From an uncultured Dialister sp. (GTDB taxonomy: Bacteria; Bacillota; Negativicutes; Veillonellales; Dialisteraceae), in assembly GCA_900541485.1 (NCBI GenBank), contig UQJW01000014.1, forward strand, positions 1 to 26,003: 26,003 nucleotides of DNA. The letters are read 5' to 3'. The notes below the pieces were generated by a model. The model was not told the DNA's origin, searched no databases, and saw nothing but the letters and a program-made list of their open reading frames with translations. This document shows, in pieces, positions 8,711 to 14,331 of the stretch (position 1 is its first letter; each line of letters starts with the position of its first letter). The position numbers were made by a program, and so were the translations under genes.

Positions 8711-8743
8711 TACTATGAGAAAATATCATAGTAGATGATATTT
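8711..8743. promoter_or_regulatory. Two overlapping LysR-type dyads in the PFOR/LysR divergent region
   Basis: Two perfect 8-bp inverted repeats, each with a 7-nt gap, overlap with an offset of 10 bp. The first is TACTATGA-N7-TCATAGTA (8711-8733). The second is AAATATCA-N7-TGATATTT (8721-8743). The second contains a T-N11-A core (T8726 to A8738), the usual LysR-family box. A possible PFOR -10 (minus-strand CATAAT, 8699-8704) has no good -35, and the second dyad covers where it should be, as expected for an activator-dependent promoter. Assigning the dyads to the adjacent LysR protein is inference. Confidence 0.6.
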
Positions 8744-8901
8744 AAATTATGCATAGGTGTACATATGTGAATAAGCTTGATTATTAAATGAGAAAATCTA
8801 CTTTTATTATAGTTTAATCTCTGTTTTTCGACAAGCTGAAGGGTTCTGTAAAGAGTTTCACAGTTGTTCATTTGTACATATGACGGCGGGAGGAAACAGG
8901 C

Positions 8902-9807
8902 ATGGACTATCGTCACCTTAAATATTTCATGGAAGTGGCACAGCAGAAAAGCTTCAGCAAAGCGGCGAGAAATTTACATATTTCCCAGTCGGCTATCAGC
9001 AGAATGATTAAGGCCCTTGAAGATGAAATGGGTGTGACATTATTTATCCGTAATGCGAAAACCGTAGAAATCACGGCACCGGGAACCATTTTTTTGAATT
9101 ATGTCAAACGGTGCTTATTTGTTTTTGAGCATTTGAAATCGGATTTTGAAAATGAATTTAACCTGAAACAGGATACCATCCAGATCGGATTGCCGCCTAT
9201 TACGGATGCCCATGTTTTTGCAAAATTATTAGGGGAATTCAAACGAACATATCCGCAGATTGCCATTAAACTGTATGAATACGGGTCGAAGGTCATCGAG
9301 TCCTCCGTGCAGGAAGGTGTCATCGACGTCGGGATTATTTGCACCATTCCCAATAAGGATTTCGAATCTTTTTTCCTCTCTGATGATGAAATGTGTGTAG
9401 TTATGCCGAAAGGATATCCTTTGGAGGAGAGAAAGACTATTCCGATGAAACTTTTGGCAGATTATCCGCTTGTGCTGTACCGTGACGATTTCAACCTTCA
9501 TGATGACATATTGGCGAATTGCCGGAAAATCGGATTTACTCCGAAAATCGTATTTGAAACAAGCCAGCGTGAATTGATGCTTCAGACCGTATCTTCAGGA
9601 TTGGGTGTCGCTATACTTCCCAGCCGCCTATGTCCGGCAAACAGAGAAGACGGGAATGTGGCAGTCCGCCCGCTGACGGAACCTAAAATGACACATCATC
9701 TGTATGCCATTTGGAAAAAAGGCCGTTATATGTCGAGAGCCGCCCGTTTGTGGATTGAATTCACAAAAGAGCATTTAGAGCTTTTGGCAAAGGCCAAAAA
9801 CAGCTGA
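8902..9807 (+). CDS. LysR-family transcriptional regulator
   Basis: 301 aa, standard LysR length. The N-terminal winged HTH (1-60) includes KSFSKAARNLHISQSAISRMI, the typical recognition region. The effector-binding domain (about 90-295) has the two-lobed LysR pattern with IQIGLPP, DVGIICT and GLGVAILPSR. The start is supported by GGGAGG about 8 nt upstream. Because it is transcribed away from the PFOR gene across a 261-bp gap containing LysR-type dyads, it probably regulates PFOR and itself; the effector is unknown. A copy of TGTACATATG lies just before its ribosome-binding site (8873-8882), with a second at 8758-8767. A small membrane-protein gene follows closely. Confidence 0.92.
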   Translation: MDYRHLKYFMEVAQQKSFSKAARNLHISQSAISRMIKALEDEMGVTLFIRNAKTVEITAPGTIFLNYVKRCLFVFEHLKSDFENEFNLKQDTIQIGLPPITDAHVFAKLLGEFKRTYPQIAIKLYEYGSKVIESSVQEGVIDVGIICTIPNKDFESFFLSDDEMCVVMPKGYPLEERKTIPMKLLADYPLVLYRDDFNLHDDILANCRKIGFTPKIVFETSQRELMLQTVSSGLGVAILPSRLCPANREDGNVAVRPLTEPKMTHHLYAIWKKGRYMSRAARLWIEFTKEHLELLAKAKNS

Positions 9808-9823
9808 GTAAGGGATGATTTTC

Positions 9824-10126
9824 TTGGAAAAGTGGAACGGAATTTGTCGCAGCCGTACTTGGTATTTATACCTTTGCATATTTTTGCTGATTGCATTTAT
9901 TTCGTGGCAGCAGTTTCTGATTGCCGATCTTCAGGAGCGGATGATGAATATAGAGGCCTCCCGTTATGATGAGCAGCTCGGTAATATCGAGTGGGCGGCC
10001 CGTCTTGCTTTGGAAGAAAATAAAGAGCAGCAAAAGGATATATATTCACTCCAAAAGGCTTCCGCAGACAGCCGTTTCCGCATCAAGTCGATGGAGTGGG
10101 ATTTTTACGGGTCAAGTAAAAAATAA
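9824..10126 (+). CDS. Small single-pass membrane protein with a coiled-coil tail
   Basis: About 100 aa, family not recognised. After a short basic/aromatic N-terminus there is one transmembrane helix (YLYLCIFLLIAFISWQQFLI region). A charged helical or coiled-coil domain with DLQERMMNIEASRYDEQ follows, presumably cytoplasmic or periplasmic. The frame opens at ATG 9815, but that codon is only one base from the AAGGG ribosome-binding site. The in-frame TTG at 9824 has proper spacing, so I favour it. It starts a few bases after the LysR stop and is probably co-transcribed, ending at the terminator at 10133. FtsL/DivIC-like size and topology are noted, but nothing supports that identity. Confidence 0.6.
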   Translation: MEKWNGICRSRTWYLYLCIFLLIAFISWQQFLIADLQERMMNIEASRYDEQLGNIEWAARLALEENKEQQKDIYSLQKASADSRFRIKSMEWDFYGSSKK

Positions 10127-10132
10127 CTGACA

Positions 10133-10160
10133 GGCGCTTCGGGTTTCCGGAGCGTCTTTT
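10133..10160 (+). terminator. Terminator after the LysR/small membrane protein unit
   Basis: GGCGCTTCGG (10133-10142) pairs with CCGGAGCGTC (10147-10156) around a GTTT loop, 10 bp with two wobbles, followed by TTTT. It separates the LysR unit from the cdaA operon. Confidence 0.8.
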
Positions 10161-10191
10161 GATTTCGGAAATAAAAAGAAAGTGTCTGTGC

Positions 10192-10216
10192 TTTGTGAAA
10201 TGAAAAGCTTCACAAA
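10192..10216. promoter_or_regulatory. Inverted repeat upstream of the cdaA promoter
   Basis: TTTGTGAA (10192-10199) and TTCACAAA (10209-10216) are perfect 8-bp arms separated by 9 nt. The dyad lies roughly 50-70 bp upstream of the predicted transcription start of cdaA, a common activator position. There is no T-run, so it is not a terminator. The regulator is unknown. Confidence 0.45.
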
Positions 10217-10227
10217 AGATTACAAAA

Positions 10228-10257
10228 CTGACAGCCTCTTAACGTTCGTGATACAAT
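10228..10257 (+). promoter_or_regulatory. Promoter of the cdaA-cdaR-glmM cluster
   Basis: CTGACA (10228-10233), an 18-nt spacer and TACAAT (10252-10257). TG lies one base before the -10, giving an extended -10 element. The ATG of cdaA follows at 10298 with AGGAG upstream. Confidence 0.65.
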
Positions 10258-10297
10258 AAAATAAATTATTTAAAGTATTCATGCAATAGGAGTTTTC

Positions 10298-11122
10298 ATG
10301 GTTCATCAAATACAAGGATTATTTATGACAATGAGGCTTTGGGATATATTGGATATTCTCGTTGTAGCCTTTTTCTTTTACAGAATGTATCTGCTTGTCC
10401 GCGACACAAGAGCCACCGCTTTGTTGAAGGGGCTCGTATTCCTCGGCCTGATTACGGTAGTTGCCGGATGGCTCCAGCTTCATGTGGTCAGTTGGATTCT
10501 TGATAAACTGATGACGGTTCTTATCGTAGCATTGCCGGTCGTATTCCAGCCGGAATTACGGCGTGCATTGGAGCAAATCGGGAGGGGGAAGTTTTATATT
10601 TCCTCGCGGTTTATGAATGAACTGGAACTGGATTCGGTGATTAACCACGTTGTTGAGGCAACGGCGGTCATGGCGAAGAATAAAATCGGTGCACTCATCG
10701 TTTTTGAAAGAATGGTAGGACTCGATGACAGAATCGATACGGGTATCCGTATAGAAGGCCTTGTATCGAAAGAGCTTTTGGGAAATATATTTATCGTCAA
10801 TACACCTCTTCATGACGGAGCTGTCATTATCAGAGAAAACAGGATTATGGCGGCAGGCTGCCTCCTTCCGCTTACAAGGGACCGCAGTTTGTCCTCCGAG
10901 CTCGGGACCCGGCACAGAGCGGCTATCGGTATGTCTGAACAGGCGGACTGCATTATAGTGGTCGTCAGCGAAGAAACGGGAATTATTTCCTATGCCTACG
11001 GAGGGCATATTTACAGAAACTTGGAAAATGAAGGACTCCGGAATGTCCTGCATAATTTCCTGGCCCAGGAAAAAGGAAAAGGAATGGGAAATATGTTACA
11101 GAAATGGAGTCCTTTGAAATGA
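10298..11122 (+). CDS. cdaA: Diadenylate cyclase CdaA (membrane-bound c-di-AMP synthase)
   Basis: A 274-aa protein that makes cyclic di-AMP from two ATP, a second messenger for osmotic and cell-wall homeostasis in Gram-positive-type bacteria. Three membrane helices fill about residues 15-85. The DisA_N/DAC catalytic domain follows, with the hallmark DGA (173-175, in NTPLHDGAVIIRE) and RHR (205-207, in GTRHRAAIG) motifs intact. Length matches the CdaA (YbbP) family. The start is supported by AGGAG 5-9 nt upstream. It is the first gene of the classic cdaA-cdaR-glmM arrangement, and its stop overlaps the cdaR start (ATGA). A dyad and an extended -10 promoter precede it. Confidence 0.96.
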   Translation: MVHQIQGLFMTMRLWDILDILVVAFFFYRMYLLVRDTRATALLKGLVFLGLITVVAGWLQLHVVSWILDKLMTVLIVALPVVFQPELRRALEQIGRGKFYISSRFMNELELDSVINHVVEATAVMAKNKIGALIVFERMVGLDDRIDTGIRIEGLVSKELLGNIFIVNTPLHDGAVIIRENRIMAAGCLLPLTRDRSLSSELGTRHRAAIGMSEQADCIIVVVSEETGIISYAYGGHIYRNLENEGLRNVLHNFLAQEKGKGMGNMLQKWSPLK

Positions 11123-12039
11123 AATATACAAATCCGAAATGGTGGCTGCCAAAGTTACTTTGTCTCATTGCCGCATTTTCTTTTTGGATTTACGTAATGA
11201 ATGAGCAAAATCCTTTGGTCGAAAATTCATATACCGTACCGGTCGAAATACGGAATCTGGACAGATCGCTGGTAGCAACGAATGTACCACCGAAAGTGAA
11301 AGTCGTGGTGCGTATGAACCGGAGCGATATGATTGGAATGCGGTCCGATAACATCAAGGCTTATGTAGATTTGGAAGGCGTTTCTAACGGAACCTATCCG
11401 AATACACCGATTCATATTTCCGTACCGGGAAATGAGACGGTCGTATCCCAGAGTCAGTCCTTTTTTGACCTGATAGTAGATACCTATGCAGTGAAGACAC
11501 TTCCTGCACAGATTGAATTTATAGGTACACCGCCGCAGGGATTCAAGGCGGAAAAGAAATCTGTTACACCTGACTATATCACTATTGCAGGAGCCAGCCA
11601 CCAGGTGGAATCGGCAGACCGGGCGATTGTCTCTGTGAATGTGGCCTCAAAAAATAAAGACTTTGAAGAATATGATACAGTCAATGTTTTGGACAGTGCG
11701 GGAAATACTGTAACCGGTATTGACGTCATGCCGACCCGTGTCCGTGCTTCCGTACATATGGCGGAAGACCAAAAAACGAAAAATATTAATTTCAAACCTG
11801 TTATAAAAGGAAATCCGGCAGAAGGTTACAAGGTGGGGAAAATAAGTGTGTCGCCGCCAGTTGCGACGGTAAAAGCACCGGGAAGTTACTTTGACACCCA
11901 CAATGAAATTGAAACGGAAGAACTGGATATATCCGGAGCAGCCGACACGGTGACGAAGAGAGTGGATATTCCGAAACCCGAACATGGAATGGTGATTCCC
12001 GGGACAGCGACCGTCACTGTGGAGATAGAAAAAGAATAA
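11119..12039 (+). CDS. cdaR: CdaR, YbbR-domain regulator of CdaA
   Basis: About 306 aa from the ATG at 11119, which overlaps the cdaA stop in an ATGA, typical of translational coupling. An in-frame ATG at 11104 would give 311 aa and is less likely. One N-terminal membrane anchor (LLCLIAAFSFWIYVM) is followed by extracytoplasmic YbbR-type beta repeats, seen as recurring segments such as LPAQIEFIGTPPQGFKAEKK and FKPVIKGNPAEGYKVGK, each followed by a V-x-V-P/A-type turn. CdaR binds CdaA at the membrane and tunes c-di-AMP production. YbbR repeats number four in many homologs, and I can see about three to four here. Confidence 0.92.
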   Translation: MKYTNPKWWLPKLLCLIAAFSFWIYVMNEQNPLVENSYTVPVEIRNLDRSLVATNVPPKVKVVVRMNRSDMIGMRSDNIKAYVDLEGVSNGTYPNTPIHISVPGNETVVSQSQSFFDLIVDTYAVKTLPAQIEFIGTPPQGFKAEKKSVTPDYITIAGASHQVESADRAIVSVNVASKNKDFEEYDTVNVLDSAGNTVTGIDVMPTRVRASVHMAEDQKTKNINFKPVIKGNPAEGYKVGKISVSPPVATVKAPGSYFDTHNEIETEELDISGAADTVTKRVDIPKPEHGMVIPGTATVTVEIEKE

Positions 12040-12048
12040 GACGTGAAC

Positions 12049-12078
12049 TTGACGAATCATAAAACGCGTTGTATGATT
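12049..12078 (+). promoter_or_regulatory. Internal glmM promoter with a 24-bp palindrome in its spacer
   Basis: TTGACG (12049-12054), a 17-nt spacer and TATGAT (12072-12077) make a near-consensus promoter in the 115-bp cdaR-glmM gap. The bases 12055-12078 form a palindrome: arm AATCATA, centre AACGCGTT and arm TATGATT, with one A/G mismatch pair. It starts right after the -35 and runs through the -10, so a bound dimer would block RNA polymerase. Without a following T-run it does not look like a terminator. Confidence 0.6.
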
Positions 12079-12154
12079 GGAAAATTGCATCAGAAAAAAT
12101 TATAAATAAAGGAAAAAAGACCGTTCCGGTCAATAGATTTGTGGAGGAAATGAC

Positions 12155-13498
12155 ATGGTTACATTGTTTGGTACAGACGGTGTGAGAGGCGTAGTTAATT
12201 CTACGTTGATGCCCGAACTGGCTTATCAATTGGGACGTGCTGCAGGTGCTTATTTCTGCAGAGAAGGAAAAAATCACCGGTTTCTGATTGGTCGTGATAC
12301 CCGTATATCAGGCTCGATGATTACCGCTGCTTTATCCGCCGGGCTTTGCGCATCCGGCGTTAATGTAGATGTGGCAGGCGTTATTCCTACACCGGGCATT
12401 GCCTATCTGATCCGTACACTCGGCTATGATGCGGGGGTCGTTATTTCCGCGTCTCACAACCCGTTTCCCGATAACGGAATCAAGTTTTTTGATAAAAACG
12501 GATATAAATTACCGGATCAGACAGAAGAAGAAATCGAAAATATACTTCGCCATGAAGAGGAAATTGTCCGTCCTACGGGAGAACATATCGGAGTTATTTC
12601 CCAAAAAGAAGAATTGGCATTGAAATACAAAGACTATGTCCGTTCTACCGTGAAAGGCGATTTCAAAGGGATGAAAATCGTAACCGATTCGGCCAATGGA
12701 GCGGCAAGCAATTTCTTGCCGGATATTCTCCGCGACTTGGGAGCAGATGTCATTCCGCTTTTCTGTGAACCTGACGGCACGAATATCAATCATGACTGCG
12801 GCTCGACCCATATAGAAACACTGCAAAAGGTGGTGCTTGAAGAAGGAGCGGACTGCGGAATTGCCAATGACGGAGATGCGGACCGTTGTCTTTTTGTCGA
12901 CGAAAGAGGAAAGGTGCTCGACGGCGACCATCTCATGCTGATTAATGCACTGCAAATGAAAAAAGAAAATCGTCTGCATGCCGATACCGTAGTCGGGACA
13001 GTGATGAGCAATATGGGATTTGGGAAAGCACTGGCTGAAAACGGATGCAAGGCGGTTTACACGAAAGTGGGAGACCGGTATGTGCTGGAAGAAATGCTTG
13101 CCCATGACTATTCTATCGGCGGAGAGCAGTCGGGACATATCATATTTCCCGAATTCAATACGACAGGAGACGGTCTCATAACGGCGGTACAGACACTTTC
13201 CGTACTGAGCGATGAAAAAGTGAAATTATCAGCACTCGGCCGTCTGATGACAACATATCCGCAAATTCTAAAAAATGTAACGGTCTACAGTAAAAACGGA
13301 CTGGAAGATAATGAACTGATTCAGAGCACCATAGAGGCGGCAAAAGCGGAATTGGGTAACGAAGGACGTATATTGGTCCGTCCTTCCGGTACAGAACCGC
13401 TTATCCGGGTAATGGGAGAAGGAAAAGACATCGACCGGCTGGAACGGGTGATTGACGATATTGTTTCTGCCGTAGAGCAGGAACTGGGCGTGGAATAA
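12155..13498 (+). CDS. glmM: Phosphoglucosamine mutase GlmM
   Basis: A 447-aa enzyme that converts glucosamine-6-phosphate to glucosamine-1-phosphate on the way to UDP-GlcNAc and peptidoglycan. The four domains of alpha-D-phosphohexomutases are complete. The active-site phosphoserine loop is ISASHNPFPDNG with Ser100. The Mg-binding loop is DGDADRCLFVDE, the sugar-binding loop includes GEQSGHIIF, and the phosphate-binding loop is RPSGTEPLIRVM. The family length is normal. GGAGG before the ATG supports the start. Its place after cdaA-cdaR links c-di-AMP to cell-wall precursor supply (GlmM can inhibit CdaA in other Bacillota). It has its own promoter (12049-12077) and ends at a strong terminator. 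Confidence 0.97.
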   Translation: MVTLFGTDGVRGVVNSTLMPELAYQLGRAAGAYFCREGKNHRFLIGRDTRISGSMITAALSAGLCASGVNVDVAGVIPTPGIAYLIRTLGYDAGVVISASHNPFPDNGIKFFDKNGYKLPDQTEEEIENILRHEEEIVRPTGEHIGVISQKEELALKYKDYVRSTVKGDFKGMKIVTDSANGAASNFLPDILRDLGADVIPLFCEPDGTNINHDCGSTHIETLQKVVLEEGADCGIANDGDADRCLFVDERGKVLDGDHLMLINALQMKKENRLHADTVVGTVMSNMGFGKALAENGCKAVYTKVGDRYVLEEMLAHDYSIGGEQSGHIIFPEFNTTGDGLITAVQTLSVLSDEKVKLSALGRLMTTYPQILKNVTVYSKNGLEDNELIQSTIEAAKAELGNEGRILVRPSGTEPLIRVMGEGKDIDRLERVIDDIVSAVEQELGVE

Positions 13499-13503
13499 AT
13501 GAA

Positions 13504-13535
13504 AACTGTCTGCTTTTTCGGCAGGCAGTTTTTTT
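13504..13535 (+). terminator. Terminator of the cdaA-cdaR-glmM cluster
   Basis: AACTGTCTGC (13504-13513) pairs with GCAGGCAGTT (13521-13530), one T-G wobble, loop TTTTTCG, followed by a T-run. It separates glmM from the repeat-gene island. Confidence 0.9.
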
Positions 13536-13573
13536 GTTCCATAAGGCCATGAAATTTTTATATTTAGAAACAA

Positions 13574-13606
13574 ATTACACCTCGTGGGAGGTGTGTGGAT
13601 TGAAAT
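13574..13606 (+). repeat. CRISPR type I-C-like repeat R1
   Basis: A 33-nt sequence that begins ATTACACCTC and ends GTGGATTGAAAT. The end matches the conserved 3' handle of type I-C CRISPR repeats, which typically run from GTCGC, through a short hairpin, to GTGGATTGAAA(T/C). The hairpin here is ACACCTC-GTGG-GAGGTGT, a perfect 7-bp stem. R1 matches R2 at 27 of 33 positions with no gap. The differences lie mainly in the loop and single stem positions. It sits about 38 nt after the glmM terminator and 98 nt before the 67-aa gene, pointing its 3' handle at that gene. Confidence 0.8.
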
Positions 13607-13704
13607 AATATAGGCTTTGATATGGCTACTAATATGGGTACAAATAGATTTAAAATTCACCATTCAAAGCAAAGAACACATATAGTTCCAACAAGGAGAA
13701 GAAA

Positions 13705-13908
13705 ATGAAATATACTAAATATTTAGATAAGCCTGTAAAAATAGTTTGTAAAAATGGTAATACATTTCAAGGTGTAGTGGATACGGTGACGGGTGCTTTA
13801 GATGACCCGAGAAATCATGATAGTATTACCATTGAGCAAGATAATAATTTATACATCTTATATGATGATGAGATAGTAAGTATTGAGATTGCACCTTGCA
13901 CGAGGTGA
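13705..13908 (+). CDS. Small Sm/LSM-like protein
   Basis: A 67-aa cytoplasmic protein. The pattern KPVKIVCKNGNTFQGVVD, an acidic loop (GALDDPRNHDS), ITIEQDNNLYILY and a final strand DDEIVSIEI matches a minimal Sm fold: Sm1 with strand-G-x-x-F-x-G-x-V-D, then Sm2 as a short last strand. It is as small as one Sm domain can be. The start has AAGGAG at 13693-13698. Codons are AT-rich compared with glmM. The last six sense codons and the TGA stop are formed by repeat R2 (13888-13908), so the C-terminal residues IAPCTR come from the repeat. I do not know its target; RNA binding or a small ring is possible from the fold, which is itself an inference by eye. Confidence 0.65.
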   Translation: MKYTKYLDKPVKIVCKNGNTFQGVVDTVTGALDDPRNHDSITIEQDNNLYILYDDEIVSIEIAPCTR

Positions 13909-13920
13909 GTGGATTGAAAT
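13888..13920 (+). repeat. CRISPR type I-C-like repeat R2, overlapping the end of the 67-aa gene
   Basis: 33 nt, same length and frame of alignment as R1. It begins ATTGCACCTT and ends GTGGATTGAAAT. The stem CACCTT-GCAC-GAGGTG keeps pairing through a T-G wobble where R1 has C-G, so structure is conserved while the sequence changed. The start of the next gene lies 32 nt downstream. Confidence 0.8.
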
Positions 13921-13952
13921 AAAATTAAAGCAATCAAAGAAAGGAAGAAATA

Positions 13953-14195
13953 ATGAAAGTCAGATACAAGGGGCCATCATTCGGGGTTGATGGATTAACC
14001 AACAATAAGATTTATAGTTGTAAAGCTGTCGAAAATGGCAATTTCCGAATCGTTGATGATTCTGATGAAGATTATCTTTATTCGGCTACTAACCCAGGAC
14101 CATGCGATGATGCAAATGTTTCTGGGAAATGGGAAGTTGTGGAAGATGATGAAATAGGAACTTTAAAGAAAGCAATTTATGGAAAGTTAAATTAG
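13953..14195 (+). CDS. Small acidic protein, 80 aa
   Basis: An 80-aa soluble acidic protein. The beta-rich first two thirds (MKVRYKGPSFGVDGL, NKIYSCKAVENGNFRIVDDS, EDYLYSATNPGP, GKWEVVEDD) look like a small SH3-like barrel, followed by a short amphipathic helix (IGTLKKAIYG). I recall similar short proteins of unknown function in gut Bacillota and their mobile elements, but cannot check this here. GGAAG lies at a normal distance before the ATG. AT-rich codon use sets it apart from glmM and the amidase gene. It is the second gene in the repeat-bounded island. No catalytic residues are apparent; an accessory or mobile-element function is possible. Confidence 0.65.
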   Translation: MKVRYKGPSFGVDGLTNNKIYSCKAVENGNFRIVDDSDEDYLYSATNPGPCDDANVSGKWEVVEDDEIGTLKKAIYGKLN

Positions 14196-14213
14196 TAGCT
14201 ACGGGAGAACCGT

Positions 14214-14236
14214 GTCGCACCCTACACGAGGCGATG
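14214..14236 (+). repeat. Half copy of the CRISPR type I-C-like repeat (R3)
   Basis: Begins GTCGCACCCTACACGAGG, which aligns with the 5' 18-20 nt of R2 (GCACC...ACGAGG in register) and has the GTCGC 5' end expected of intact type I-C repeats, which R1 and R2 lack. After position 20 the similarity stops and the GGATTGAAAT handle is absent; a T-run takes its place. Confidence 0.65.
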
Positions 14237-14246
14237 TCTTTTTTTA
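14214..14246 (+). terminator. Possible terminator formed from half repeat R3
   Basis: TCG/CGA and CCT/AGG can pair around ACACG with a 3-nt bulge, and seven Ts follow (14239-14245). The stem is imperfect. A small separate hairpin, ACGG-GAGAA-CCGT, lies just upstream (14201-14213). It would end transcription of the 80-aa gene before the amidase gene. Confidence 0.4.
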
Positions 14247-14331
14247 TTTGACCGGCTAAAAAATGCAATGCTCCTTTTGTTTTGCATAGGCTATAATAAA
14301 TATTGAAAATAAAAACAAAGGGAGGAGTTTC

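Noticed and set aside
10192..10216. CRP/FNR-type site upstream of cdaA
   Set aside because: TGTGA and TCACA are present, but separated by 11 nt where the CRP pattern needs 6; kept only as an unassigned dyad.
10556..11053. 165-codon open frame on the - strand
   Set aside because: Antisense to the conserved DAC domain of cdaA; no promoter or ribosome-binding site.
12509..13138. 209-codon open frame on the - strand
   Set aside because: Antisense to glmM, whose motifs are unambiguous; composition of a shadow frame.
13574..14246. An ordinary CRISPR array
   Set aside because: Only two full repeats and a half copy, with intervals of 281 and 293 nt that carry genes instead of 33-37 nt spacers, and no cas genes in the window. 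Reported as repeats, not as a CRISPR array.
13574..14246. A classical integron cassette array
   Set aside because: The layout resembles it, but the repeats lack the attC core-site pattern (RYYYAAC/GTTRRRY) and no intI is present. Their handle matches type I-C CRISPR repeats far better.
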